In this document: positions 24,064 through 36,439 of the stretch, piece by piece
Layout of the letters: every line of letters starts with the position of its first letter
How positions within the stretch are numbered: the stretch's first letter is position 1
Assembly: GCA_029531795.1 (NCBI GenBank)
Contig: JAPEIS010000001.1
Span: 1,240,001-1,304,000 of the forward strand
Reading direction: 5' to 3'
DNA: 64,000 nt
Origin: Sclerotinia nivalis
Lineage: Eukaryota; Ascomycota; Leotiomycetes; Helotiales; Sclerotiniaceae
Program-made: the position numbers and the translations under genes
The notes under the pieces: model-generated
Database searches by the model: none
The model's input: the letters and a program-made list of their open reading frames with translations, nothing else
What the model was told of the DNA's origin: nothing

Positions 24064-25531
24064 AAATTGGTAAGGAATGGGGTATAGGAGTAAGCAGTGG
24101 AGTGTATGAAGTATGGAGATGGGAGTATATTTGTCGTTAGGAATGATTCTCTTTTTTTCATTGGTAGATCTTGTGTTGTTATTGTTTTTGTTCTTCCTTA
24201 TTATCCATTCTCGCATATATGATCTATTCACATTGCTATTACATTACATTACTTGGGCAAATTCTCTCTACAGTATCTACATTCTTAAAAAAAAAAGTAT
24301 ATATGAACCAACACCGCACTGGCATTATAGACTGCTTCGTGTTTCAATTACATGCCCGCATCCATTTTTGAGGTAGCTTATCTCGAAAAGACCATCTACC
24401 AACCAACCTGAGTTATTGATAAAGAAACATTGACTTCCTATTGAAGATCAAATCCAGGTCGATGGATGAATCCTTTCAGGGTGCCTATCGCATAGCCACG
24501 GTCAACAACAAGGCTGAGCAGGATAACTCCCCCATGGCCTTCGATTCACACATGTACATGTCCTGGCAATGCTTAACACTTATCCGGATTCCCGTCCAAC
24601 CCAGGCATTGGCACACATCCATCTGACCCGGTAAGACCTCACTACTTCCTTCGCCCAGCTAGATCCAGATATTGGAGATTCGAACCCACAGTTTTATTTA
24701 CAATAAATATTCGTAAGATGTTGGAGATTACGCATTCAACTATTTCTATAACTAGGTACTTGCGGGGCTCTTTACTGAATATTCGGGTTTGATTCAGCAT
24801 CAGTTTTCTATAATGGGAAAGTTCTCCTTGGTCGTGTAATGGTTTATTTATGAATTAAATTAATAGATAATAATCTTTAAGCGACGTATCATAGCTTTCT
24901 TGTTGGATTATGCGGTCGGATTTCTACTGTACTGCGAATCCCGTTGGCCTATCGAGATGGACATCATGATTTCTTCGATAAAAATATACCATTTAGTTGG
25001 GGAGAACGAAAAATATCAATCCAGAATCTTGGGACTTGACTGTCAATTACTCGGTTGCTAAGATTAATTCACACCATGAACATACTTCATTGTCTTAACA
25101 TCACAGTTCCGCAACATTGAGATTCGGATCCTCTATTTGCATAATCGTTCTATCTAGTAATCCCGTATTTCTACCCTCTGATCAAATTCCATTAGCTATA
25201 GCGTCCCAACTTTGATACTTATCTCTCCAGATTCTCCATCATATTTACGCAGTAACTGTATATTTATACCTTCGACATAAGACGAGAGTGCTGGATAACC
25301 ACACCACCCGAATGGAACCGTAGTCATCCTATTCTTATCCTACACACAAAAACCTACCCGGAAAACAACAAAGAAGTAGTAACAACTCAATACCTAGGTA
25401 CGTAATGCATGAATTCAGTATCCACATCTTGAAGATCCCGAAAGAAAATTTGGCTTTGTGGCCATGGTCTGTATTTCAAGCCCTGATAGTAGTATTCTCG
25501 TTTTATTGAATGAGTAGAGACAATATTGAAG

Positions 25532-25555
25532 TTGATTGATTGATTGATTGATTGA
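25532..25555. repeat. (TTGA)6 microsatellite
   Basis: Six perfect TTGA units, matching in unit, copy number and orientation the tract at 29470-29493. Confidence 0.95.
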
Positions 25556-25625
25556 TTTAACGTCCACACTGAGTCTAAGACTATCTAGGACGGCTAGGGG
25601 CTCTATGAGCTCCTAGTTGATGCTA
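25532..25625 (-). mobile_element. Probable 3' end of a LINE-type retrotransposon
   Basis: On the minus strand, a GC-richer block (about 25560-25625) runs into GGACGTTAAA and then six copies of a TCAA-type tetranucleotide (25532-25555). A short unique block ending in GTTAAATCAATCAATC is how fungal Tad-like non-LTR elements commonly end. No reverse transcriptase sequence is adjacent, so at most this is a strongly 5'-truncated copy. The identification rests on the tail pattern only. Confidence 0.4.
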
Positions 25626-28600
25626 TGGGGAGTTGTATGCTAGCTAACATACAGTTTGTATAGTTTGAATTTCTTTTCAACCCTTGAAATGTTGATTGAG
25701 GGCAAGTGAAAACTAATACTGGGGAACAAAGCCCGATATCTTCATCCTCTAAGACCTTTCCTTTCTCGCTCTCCCCCTACCCCTTGCTAATTAAAGCATC
25801 CCACTGATATAATCTTCTTCTTCGACCCAATCTGCTATTCCGATACCACTTCCCACAAAGGTCAAGAGTCATCTCCGTCAAGATTACCTCCAGCACAGCA
25901 AAAGGGTCCTCATACTAATGAAAAGCAACTGGAAGGCATCACTCTCTTCAGCTCGAACTCATTCATTAGTTCCTTTGCATGCCTTCCTAGGTGTGATGAT
26001 TTCCAGCTTTGTTTGAATGTAAATAATCGAAACCGCCGAATGGAATATCGGTCGTTTGAATGTAATGATAATGGGGCGTGGCCCTAACCCTACCTACACA
26101 CATACAAAAAATATTTTCGTAAAATCGAGGAAAAGGCGTAATATCGTATCGATGCCTAGAGCATAGCATTAGTTGATAGATGATGGTATTCTCTGTTTCG
26201 TAATAATCGTAGTGTTAAAATGAATGTGTTTTCGATAATCGATTGTCGAAAAAAGGTATAAAATGCGAATAAAACAGTAGCAAATTCTGTATCGAAAAGA
26301 CCCTTCTGGAATAGAAGGGATTTATTAGGTGTATTATACCTCGTATTGAGGTAATAGTCGATGGCAGATGTTGAATCTAACCAGGGCTTCTGTAGCCATC
26401 GTCCGTATTTTGGGTTGATGTTCGTTCATCCTTTCGAAGATATTGATGCTGTAAAATCGTAATAACCCCTCCATTGTGAATATCGTAATCGGGAAACCCT
26501 CTCTCTCTCTTTCAATGTATCCGATTCCATCAAATGACTCAATCTTAGCTCTGCAGACTCTCAATAGAGAGCTGGAGGTTCGTAGAGGGCACCACGTACA
26601 GGTGTTGAGTCTTCGCCCTCCACAATATTGAAGTTGTGCCGTCTTGTCTATAACTGAAGTTAAAGACTGATTGAGTACCCGCGCTTAGTTGTGATTATTC
26701 GACAACAGAAGATCTGGTCTGATCGGACCAGGCCACCATGACGGAAGCCATTGGTAAAGATGCATCGAAAAGGTAGTGGAGAAGGAAGATGGCAATGGTC
26801 GTTGAGGCGTGTAGTAGGAGATAGTAGAATTCTTCGATTGTGTTTATGAGAAACAAGTGTATCTTGAGAGTATGTTGATTGAGGAGGCAGGAGCTTATCG
26901 CATGTTCGATGTGGAGCCGTCAAGAAAACACCACTATATGCAGATACGTACTCAAGATGGCACTCACAGCGGCATTCTAGTAAGGTATGGTGTCATTGAA
27001 GTGCCGCATAGGACAAGGAACTATTGTAACCTCTAATGAAAGGTCTTTCCTCCTAGGAAGCCGCATGCCCTTCACTGGGTAGAATGGAGATCGTAAAGAC
27101 AAAGATTGAGTTAGGTTTTGAGTTCTTGCAAAAGCTTGCGCAGTTCTCAGACCTACCGTCATCGGAATCAAAGCTTGAACTTACACATCATGGTAAAAAT
27201 CGCCATTTCCTTGCTACTTAAAACGTTCTTTCATTGCCCCAGGTTGAAGACTATGACTAGGGCCTTAGCGCCCTGGCCTAACAGTTGATGCTAGCCACAA
27301 GCTGAGCAGTGAAACTTTGCTCAGCGCATCCACGACCAGATTGGAGACGGAATAGTAGCCAGGAGAATAAGAACACGCAAGCTATATCTGTAGTGATTTT
27401 ATTGAGACCCGGCCTTTCGTTCTGGTAGTTTCCTGTAGATCAATACGTTCTCATTCAATAGCTCACTCGCTGAGTTGCCGTGAATGTGCCTTGTAAAACT
27501 TTCGCCAACTTCTGCCTCCAAAAGTATATTACAGATTGGATCCAGTAAAACGAGACTCGTTTACTTTATATACAGGTTTGACAACTTGGTAACAGGTCTC
27601 TTCAAGTCACAACATGTGATGCAGTCGATGCTATTAATTGAAAATTCCTTGCGATGATTTGGGAATCTAATGCGGGGGTAGCCATCGTGGCTGTATGTCG
27701 ATGTTGGATGTGGCCTGAGGTTTTAGTACTTGCCCAAGGCTAGGTATATTACAACGTGCGAAAGCTTAAGAAGCCTTTTCATAGAACATATGTGAACATG
27801 GAGAAGAGGATGCGTGGACTATTATTCCTTATGCAACGACCGAGACGTGACTATGGCGCCAGGTATAGGTGGAATAGAGCTCAGGGCGTAGGTCAAAAAC
27901 TGGAGAAAGAAAGGAAAGGAAAGGTCGAATAGGGAATGAAATGAATGTAAAAAATCGCTCCCACATATTGTATTCATTCTTACCTGATTATCAATTCCAT
28001 CTTCGTAACGGATTAGGATACTTCAAAACAGTGAGATCAATCGATGGCATGTTATTCGCAGACCAATGATGGGTAATCTGTCTCGGAAACGGAAATCGTT
28101 GGCACAAACAAGCTCCCTCAAGACTTCAAATCACGTAGGTTGCACTTGAGCCTAGACAAATACAGTGCGCCGCGTGGGATGACCGGCGCACAATATGCTG
28201 AAGCGCACTAAAGAATTGCTTACAGGTTTATCAAGAATGCAATGGTTGGAAAAGCCCCAAATCAAGGATCACCACTTATATGCTAGCAAATGGTTTACCT
28301 GTAGTAGGCAGATTTCAATATCATCAGGTAGGAAGAGAATACCTCGAACGACTGTCTGACAGTGATAATAACCCCAAATGGCCACATGAAAAGGATTGGC
28401 AATGCTTGAAAGCACCATCATCAAAACGGAGCCATTAGAGTGAGCCTTATCTGTGAACCCACATTGCATCAAAGATTTCCTCCGCAACCAAGCAAACATA
28501 TATGTAAAATTGTAAAAATATATAAATAATCGTAAAGGCTTCAGAAGTTGTCAAGTGAGATCATGCTTCATTGAAGCGTTCATTCTCTTCCTATATGTTT

Positions 28601-29247
28601 GATACTTTGTATCGTTCATCACCAGCCTTGATAATTATTATTGAAATTTTGATGAAAGAAATTTTTAAAAGATGGAGGTGTGGGCTAATAATAATTAGCG
28701 TGGAGCTAAGCCTGTTTCACTCTAGGTCCTTCTTCATGCAAGGGCGCCAATGCAAAAACATTTAGGATTTTACTGTCGAACTTGAAATCTGCAAGATCCC
28801 GACGACGCGTTGCATTTTTGTACCCATTGATATCCCAATCGTTAAGGTGATAGAAAGTCGTTGCCGAAGCTGACAGCATCATGACCTGCGGATGGTAAGA
28901 TCTTAGAGAGGGAATAATGCTGGAGCCAAGGATGGTGATATGTGTGGTACCTGGGACCTTGGGAAGTTGGTTAGTAACAAGAAGATTTGAAGGGTAATGG
29001 ACGAGATATAAAATGAAGTTTGGGAATTTGGGGTCAGGGTCGAGCGTTAGAAACTGCGATATTCATAAAAAGTCTAAGTTCACGTAGATATATGAGAATC
29101 TCGTAGTGATTTGTTTGTTTGAATGGTATTTGTTCGAAATCACGGATTTTGAAGAGTGATGGACCAGCTTGAATGATTGATAAGGCGAACAGCACAACGC
29201 AGAACTGGTTAAGCTGTTGTCAATCTTAGGTATGTACGTAGTTCCAC

Positions 29248-29314
29248 CTTAGGTATGACCTGGACAAGATCACCCTACGCAAAGCAGGGTGATTTTGTCC
29301 AGGTCATACCTAAG
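29248..29314. repeat. Inverted repeat, 29-bp arms, 9-nt loop
   Basis: The left arm (29248-29276, starting CTTAGGTATGACC) and right arm (29286-29314, ending GGTCATACCTAAG) are reverse complements except for one base pair (G against A). A third partial copy, CTTAGGTATG, lies just upstream at 29225-29234. It would form a very stable hairpin. It could be a miniature transposon relic or a foldback element. No gene overlaps it. Confidence 0.95.
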
Positions 29315-29469
29315 ATTTGCGGCTTCCAGGTGTAATAAGTAAGACCGACATAATTTGAATCGCCCTGAGATGAAATTTAAAGCTGGTGATATGATGAGCT
29401 TCAATTGCAGCCTAAAATTCTAGGCCATAAAAAAAAATCGCTGACAATTCCAATTATTAAGGTTATTGC

Positions 29470-29493
29470 TTGATTGATTGATTGATTGATTGA
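29470..29493. repeat. (TTGA)6 microsatellite, second tract
   Basis: Six perfect TTGA units about 200 bp upstream of the PRP39 start codon. Flanking sequence differs from the first tract. Confidence 0.95.
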
Positions 29494-29688
29494 GCTCAAA
29501 TTTCAGCCTCACTTGCTTGTTCGGTACCTTTCTCTACTAGTTTATAAACAATCCCTTGTCTCCATTTATAAACTACACTTAAAGTCTCAGATTCGAAGCA
29601 CAAGAATTCGAACTTCTTGTTGCATTCTTTCATTTTCAAAGACATTTTTTTATTGAAGATTTCATTACCCAGTAACGCGACGACTACA

Positions 29689-31967
29689 ATGGCTGATTTT
29701 CATTATGGAGGGACGGACGAGGAGTCTGCTGAGATCAAGAAGCTCAATGCCGAAGTTGTAGGTGGATTAATTACTTCAATTCATTGCGCATCTGCTAATT
29801 ACGTTCTTTTATAGCTTGAAGATACGGATAATTTCGAGAGTTGGGAAAAACTTGTTCGGGCAGCAGAGACGCTGGAAGGAGGGTTGAATCGCAATTCAAG
29901 TCCACAAGCGATTGCGACAACTCGGGATTCTTACGATCGCTTCCTTGCCAAATTTCCCCTGCTATTTGGATATTGGAAGAAGTATGCAGATCTGGAATTC
30001 TCCATAGCTGGCACAGAAGCTGCTGAGATGGTAAATTGAAGATAAATTGTGTCTCATTGAGCTATGTGCTGACACATTCATTCTAGGTTTTCGAGAGAGG
30101 CATTGCCAGTATCGCAACATCTGTGGATTTATGGACGGATTATTGTTCCTTCAAGGTGGAGACAAGTCATGATCCTGATGTGATCAGAGAGTAAGTATAT
30201 TAGATGCTTTCCTTCCCTTAACACAGCATCTGCAGCATGATCAGGCAGCCACTATGGGCTACGTTAGGAGTTTTCATGGCTCACAAACGGTGAGAAATGC
30301 CAACAAAAGCTGTTCATGTTTGACTCTTCTCACCAACATGACCAGGACATCTCTTTCTGCTATCACACGTTCGCTTTTACCCCGTATCACTCTGCACACA
30401 TTGTCGGCATGAGGAGGATATGAATATTTGCATTTAAGCACATTGCCCTTCCCGTATTTGCACTCCTTGCCACCTTTCCATTCCTCCCCTTTTTGGTCTA
30501 TGACACGCATCTAACATCCAAAATTAGGCTTTTCGAGCGTGGAGCTGTCGCAGTCGGATTAGACTTTCTTGCGCATCCTTTCTGGGATAAATATCTCGAA
30601 TTTGAGGACCGAGTTGAAGCCCAAGACAAAATATTCGCTGTCCTGAACCGCGTCGTAAAGATCCCCATGCATCAATATGCCAGATACTTCGAACGCTTTC
30701 GCCAATTAGCTCACACCCGTCCATTACAAGAGCTTCTCCCTGCCGAACAACTCGAACAATTTCGCGCGGATGTTGTCTCTGAAAATGCCGGTTTTCAGGC
30801 TGGACCAAAGGGCGAATTAGAGATCGAACGCGACATCAGAACCAAAATCGATAATTTCCATCTCGAAATTTTTGCTCGCACACAAGCAGAGACCACAAAA
30901 CGTTGGACGTACGAGTCTGAAATCAAGCGCCCTTATTTCCACGTCACCGAGCTCGATAACCAACAACTTGCAAACTGGCGCAAATACTTGGACTTTGAGG
31001 AGGCCGAGGGTGATTACACCCGTGCTATTTTCTTATATGAAAGATGTTTAGTAACCTGCGCATTCTACGATGAGTTCTGGTTTCGCTATGCTCGTTGGAT
31101 GTCATCAAAGGAGCGCAAGGAAGAAGAGGTCAGAAACATATACCAGCGAGCAAGCACACTTTATGTGCCAATCAGCAGACCCGGTATTAGGCTGCAATAC
31201 GCTTATTTCGAGGAGATGACCGGCCGTGTCGATGTTGCGGGGGATATACATCAAGCCATTCTGGACCGCATGCCTGGTCATGTAGAGACAATCATTTCCT
31301 GGGCCAATCTTGAACGCCGCCACAAGGGCCTTGATGCCGCAATTGAAGTCTATAAAGCACAGATCGCTTCGGCAGAACTAGATATTTACTCAAAAGCTGC
31401 TTTTGTTGTCGAGTGGGCTTCCTTGTTGTGGAAGATCCAAGGATCTGTCGATGAAGCTCGTCAGGTTTTCCAGAAGAACAAACAATGGTACCCCGAAAGC
31501 CGTCATTTCTGGACTAAGTACGTGGAGTTTGAGTTGGCGCAGCCAACCAATTCAGCCTCTGAACCCGAGCATCACGAAAGGCTTAAGCAAATCCATAGTG
31601 ATATGATTAAGACATCCATGAGATTGGATATCAAGAAGGAAATCAGCAATCTATACTTGGTGTACTTGAGAGAAAGAGGTTCTAAGGAAACCATGAAGGA
31701 TTTTTTGCAGATTGATCGTGAATTGAATGGGTAAGCATCTTTTTGCGAACATACGGAGTACCATGCTAATGGACTTATAGTCCTGTATCAGTTCAACCCG
31801 ACTACGTCAAAGCTACTGAATCGGGCAAAGCGACGGAGAATGGAACGATTCCGGGTGTTGTCGACACTGCTTCTTTATTGAAAGGCGAAGTCAGATATAC
31901 CACATACTTCCAACAGCGCAAGCAACCAATGACAGTTGATCCTCAGGGCCTCGCATCGTTTCATTAA
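29689..31967 (+). CDS. PRP39: PRP39-like U1 snRNP pre-mRNA splicing factor
   Basis: HAT/TPR-like repeat protein of the U1 snRNP that supports recognition of the 5' splice site. Five exons: 29689-29757, 29815-30030, 30087-30190, 30528-31730 and 31781-31967, giving 592 residues. Introns are 57, 56, 337 and 50 bp; the third is long for this genome. Repeated HAT signatures run through the protein: NFESWEKLVRAAETLEGG, FPLLFGYWKKYADLEF, VDLWTDYCSF, HPFWDKYLEFEDR, LANWRKYLDFEEAEGDY, DEFWFRYARWMSSKE, IRLQYAYFEEMTGRVD, VETIISWANLERRHKG and SRHFWTKYVEFELAQ. The order and spacing, with a large C-terminal HAT set, fit Prp39 rather than Prp6, Clf1 or Rna14. The tail QPDYVKATESGKATENG is low complexity. 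No unusual residue losses. Confidence 0.92.
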
Positions 31968-32337
31968 ATCGTAACGTTGCGGCTTGTAGAAAGCATCAGT
32001 GTTGTTGTCGGGTCTTAATGTGTTCGACCAGACAGCGTGTAAAATAGTATTCTTATCAGCATCCTTATTGGCCCGGGATGAATTCTTCCATGTTTCTTTT
32101 CTTTTGACTCCTCGAATGCTGGATAAAATATACCTTAGCCAGCTTAATGGTTGGAGAGGTGGCCGTTTTGGTAATATGTGAAGGCTTGTCTTCATCCACT
32201 ACCATGATAGATACAAAAAGCAGTTTTCATACACGTATTTTGGAAATTAAATATGCATGCATCATCGTGATTATCATTGATCAAACAGCCCTGTACCGGC
32301 AAGCTGCATAGTCTATTCTAACACCAATCCCTTTATC
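31968..32337. other. Intergenic between convergent genes
   Basis: 370 bp of 3' flanks for PRP39 and the transporter. Nothing notable. Confidence 0.4.
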
Positions 32338-34113
32338 TCAATATACATATCTAAAGTTGGGATTCTCCCTATCCGTCAAATCATCAAACGCATGTACCAT
32401 GTCCCGGTCATTGGCCTGTCTCACTCCCGCCTCGGCCAACTCATCTCTCTTTCTATTTTCCCTCATCAGGTGCCATCTCAGAAAGACCAACACTAAAAGA
32501 AGCAGCGTGTAGCAACCTAGATGAGTAGCAAACGCGATAAAGTATCGCGGCGCATCATTTTTCAGAAACACTTGAGGACCAACTGCATTTCCCGCAGCCC
32601 AACTTATGAAGTTTGCAGCTACGACTATGGTCTTCTTGGTTTGGCCGGCGACGTTACGGGACATGAGGGACAGGGAAAGAGTGGCAGTGGACCAAAATGA
32701 GAGGGTTATGTAGTAGGAAATCAGGAGCCCGACTTTCGTGCTGAGGTTGGTGTTGCGGATTGTCATGAGGATGATGGTGCCGATGAATGATCTAGATTTT
32801 GGGGTTCAGTATAATTGTATGTGGTGAGATCGAATAGTTGCACTTACGGCATTAGGTAGAAAGTCATGACTAGAACATTTTGATTATACTTCTTGACCAA
32901 ATAATGGCTCGATAATAATACGATGATGATGTAAAAGCCCAAAACCATAGACAAAAGCTGCGTTTGCAATACCGTAAAGTTAAATCCCGTGATGATGATA
33001 TTGGCGAATGCACCCAGGCCACTCGTGGGCAACGTGGTACAGATGGCGATCAGGCAGTAACAATACATTTGCGGATCGGTCAAAGCGTCTTTGACGTGCT
33101 CGCTGCGGAATTTGCGGTTCTGCATGCCGGTTTGGTTGGAGCGGACTCGTTCGACCATGAGTTTCTTTTCGGGTTCGCTGAAACATTTGGCGCGCATGGG
33201 CGAGTCCGGCATCCAGACTAGGATGAATATTCCCCAGAGAAAGGAGAGACAGGCGTAGGCGACGAAGATGGCTTGCCAGGATTTGAGGGGGCCGGATTTC
33301 AGGAGCGTGAAACAGTAGGCGAGGAGTCCGCCGACGATTTGTTGAGCGCCCTGCGTTTTATTGTTAGATTGGGATCCTTAGAGCTGATTTGATGGGCTTC
33401 AAAGGGGGAGCATACATTCATCATGTACCAATATATGACAACACCTGCTTGTTCTTCTCTTTTATACCACATGCTAGATAAGACCACGAATATGGGCTGA
33501 CAAGCGGCTTCAAAAATTCCAAGAAGCGTGCGAGTGACGAGTAGACCTTCGAAATTATGACAAAGGGCATGCATGGAGAGTACTATACTCCAAACACAGA
33601 CGTTTATCCCCAGATACTTGGCAATTGGTACCCGTTGAATGACCCAGTTGGTAGGGTATTCGACGGCCAGAATCCCAATGTATATACACGTTGTGAGCCA
33701 TGGATACTGGTTCCATATCAGTGAATGTTCAAATTTGAATGGGATATCAGATAGGGAAATACTTGTGAATCAGATACATGAGCATCTGCTCTAATGCCCA
33801 TTATCGATGTAAAAGCCAACGTTCCTTTATCCAGCGCTTGTATAAAATATGTTATGATCATTATAATCAATACTCGTCTATCGATGAGTTTTCTCAGCCG
33901 ATGATTTTCTTCATCGCTTATATGGATAAGCACGTCGCTGGTATATTTAGCAACTTCAGAATCAACACGTCCATAATCCATATGATCTGGTTTGTCATTT
34001 CCTGAGTCAAGCATATGCTCGACGTGGGATATTTCGGAAACGGGTTGCGGGAACTCGTCGTCCATTTTCTGTGTCTTGGGCGGTGGAGGTGCGTCTTCGA
34101 TTGCGGTGGACAT
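32338..34113 (-). CDS. MFS transporter, anion:cation symporter (Dal5/TNA1-like) family
   Basis: Proton-coupled plasma-membrane permease for small organic anions (the family includes allantoate, nicotinate, pantothenate and biotin carriers). Four exons: 34113-33763, 33706-33416, 33350-32848 and 32791-32338, giving 532 residues. Introns are 56, 65 and 56 bp. The N-terminal cytosolic arm leads to LRKLIDRRVLIIMIITYFIQ and ALDKGTLAFTSIMGIRADAH, the family's first helix and A-motif region, then YPWLTTCIYIGILAVEYPTN, LGIFEAACQPIFVVLSSMW and KREEQAGVVIYWYMMNGAQQ. About twelve hydrophobic segments are visible. I start at the ATG 34113 (MSTAIEDAPPPP); an in-frame ATG at 34326 would add 71 residues of poor quality and is probably leader. 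The substrate cannot be told from sequence alone. Confidence 0.9.
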
Positions 34114-34997
34114 ATTGATCTTGGATTCTGAATCTGTGGTTTCGGTGATCAGAGAGGGGAGTGAGTGTGGAGGTAAATCTAGTGAGGAACAAAAAGACAT
34201 CCCACTTTTTGCAGAGGTTAGGAAGCTGGTATATATACTGTACATCCCACGCCATCTTGTCCATCTGGTAGTATACATGCATGCATGTTCTTCATCCATC
34301 GAATCAGCCGGAGTGAAATTATCCATCCCATGGGCAAGCAGATAGCTGTTTGTGGGGAAGTGGGGTACCTGGTATTCATCTTGGCATCAGACCTCGGGGT
34401 ATCTCGCGTTGTGGTAGCCGAGACATGGTGCACAAGCTGCGTTGACAATGGTTACAGTCGAGCATCAAAAGTTATGACTGAATGTAGGAGATTTTGTTGC
34501 GAAAGGAAAGGACAATAAAAAGAAGATCCGGAATTGAGTGAATGGCACAGCGAAGGTAATGAATGATAATGCATGGCTGAATATTGTAGAGATGCTCGAG
34601 GAGTACCCCACGAAAACGAACCTGCAGCTCGGTGAACAAATACTGAAGATCGCTTTCCTAGAAGGAACCTGCAGTAATCCTTGCTGTCTCTTGAACCTTG
34701 TCACTGAGTAAGTATCTCAATCCTGATTGTGATTCGAAGAAATGAAAAGTTGACTTCGTATTGCTTTGGGGTATCATATCTTTTTGTATTCTAAATATAC
34801 CTACCAGAAGTCCAAAGCATTTCTTTTTGACAACATCCATAATCTAAGACCAAGTTGGATCCAAGCTAGGTACTCCTCAGATGCACTCATTAGGATGCAT
34901 CTAATAACTGACCAAATATCATAGTATAGGTAGAACATAAGATGCCAATGTAATGGCAGAAAGATGATAGTTCTCTGAAGTTTTTGCTCTAATTATA
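34114..34997. other. Intergenic, transporter promoter side
   Basis: About 0.9 kb upstream of the transporter and downstream of the GCIP-like gene. Short frames on both strands show no family features. No repeat seen. Confidence 0.4.
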
Positions 34998-36216
34998 TTA
35001 CCAGCCCTTTTTCATAGCAAGTTGAAATTTGTATGCCTAGGGAGTATTAGCAAACGATTCAAGTTTTCAAAAGAATTATACGCACCCAAGTAGTGAAATC
35101 ATCTTTTTGTCCCTCCCAATTCTTGATCAGTAACTCAACTGTAGCAAAACCCGTAAACCAAGTCTCATCCATGAGCTTATCAATTGCAGTACTATCCAAA
35201 TCATAGAAGGCACTTGCTAAATCATCCGTGAGGTTTGTAATTTTCTTCATCCTTACAAGTACTTCATCTAGGCACTCGACTATACCTGGATCTTCGGAGG
35301 ATTTCTCCTTCAATTGTGCAGGCAACTCGGGATGCGGTAGATGGGGGAGTGTTTTGAGCCTTCTCTTCTCGACCGCTTGATACATCAAAATTATGAGTCT
35401 TAATCTTTTCGTTGATGACTCGAGCTTTTCGCGAATCTTTTCCGGGTCGTCCTTGGGTATATGTGATTGGGATCCAAAAAGATCATCCACAATATCTTGA
35501 GGGTCTTTCTTCTCGTCATCTTCATTACCACTATTCTCATCCTCATCATCTTCATCGTCATCTGATTCCTCCTCCGCCCATGCTTGCAATTCTTCCAGCG
35601 CATCCTTCACTAAATCTCGATATTCTTCTGCTTTCTTCATAGCCAGTCCCGCTACACCTAAAGTCTTCAGCCCCATGACAGAATCACAGGCATCCAATAC
35701 AACACCTGTCGAAGCCAAACTACCCTTCCCACTCGATTTACCCGTCCCGTTCTTCTTATCATCGCTCAGAACTTTCCCATCTAGAGGAATTGCGTTGATG
35801 AGAGTTGACAACTCTGTTAAGACCTTCTTCACTCTCCATTGTAGTTCCTCACTCATAGCCTTCGTATATTTCGCTGCATTGCAAATTTCGACGGCAGATG
35901 CCAGGCCTGGTAAAGGTCCAGCCACAAGTTCCCGCAAGACTTTATTGATTGCCGATGCCGTAAAGGGTTTATTGATAATCAAGAGAGACAGCTTTGTCGA
36001 ATGCGCCTTTATGAGACTCGCTGAATCATGGGCAAGGTCGATAGCGTTGACGTCTGCATGCTTAGGTTGCTCTTTCTCTTCGGAAGATGACCCCTCCTTC
36101 ACATCTTCCGGAGCTTTCGCGGAGGTTTGTAGCTGTTGTATTAAATTTTTGATACTTTCAACGGTAGATTTTAGAATAGCCAAGTCATCATCGGCCTTCT
36201 TTTTGATGTCTCCCAT
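34998..36216 (-). CDS. GCIP / cyclin-D1-binding protein 1-like protein
   Basis: Two exons, 36216-35086 and 35036-34998, around a 49-bp intron (donor GTGCGT, branch-like GCTAATAC right before the CTAG acceptor), giving 389 residues. The last exon encodes AYKFQLAMKKGW; reading through the donor instead gives a short VRIILLKT tail. The protein is largely helical: MGDIKKKADDDLAILKSTVE, SASLIKAHSTKLSLLIINKP, ASAVEICNAAKYTKAMSEEL, GKGSLASTGVVLDACDSVMG, then an acidic low-complexity block (EEESDDDEDDEDENSGNEDD), and a C-terminal helical part with MYQAVEKRRLKTLPH and MKKITNLTDDLASAFYDLD. This matches the layout of fungal grap2/cyclin-D-interacting family proteins. The cellular role in fungi is poorly defined. 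Confidence 0.82.
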
Positions 36217-36439
36217 AATGTTGATGTTATGGTGTGAAACTAACAGTTATGACGCTGAGAAATCTGAAGCCTGAAAACTATTTTCTTAGTGGGGGTTTCT
36301 GCGCGACTTCTGTAGTGCGACGCGACATCAACCCTCGCAATGCATTAATAAAGCTCCAAAAAACCACCAACACTCCACTTACCATCGCCATAATAATGTG
36401 CTGACCTTTCCCGGTCCAAATTTGGACGAGATAAAATAA
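36217..36439. promoter_or_regulatory. 223-bp divergent promoter, GCIP-like gene and ARP6
   Basis: The two start codons face away from each other and are only 223 bp apart, so the two genes must share upstream DNA. I see no named site. Such short shared promoters often mean similar expression, which here is inference. Confidence 0.5.

Larger units (their letters stand above)
24064..29688. other. 5.6-kb gene desert
   Basis: The longest stretch without a convincing gene. No frame longer than about 90 codons has a recognisable motif. It holds two (TTGA)6 tracts, a probable LINE 3' tail and a long hairpin, listed separately. A minus-strand frame at 28269-28499 is the only one that reads at all like a decayed or unannotated exon. 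Confidence 0.6.

Noticed and set aside
24665..24695. T-arm-like word (GGGTTCGAATCTCC) on the minus strand
   Set aside because: Two stem mismatches and no D-arm or acceptor partner.
34114..34326. 71-residue N-terminal extension of the MFS transporter from ATG 34326
   Set aside because: Composition is unlike transporter N-termini. The start at 34113 gives the expected length.
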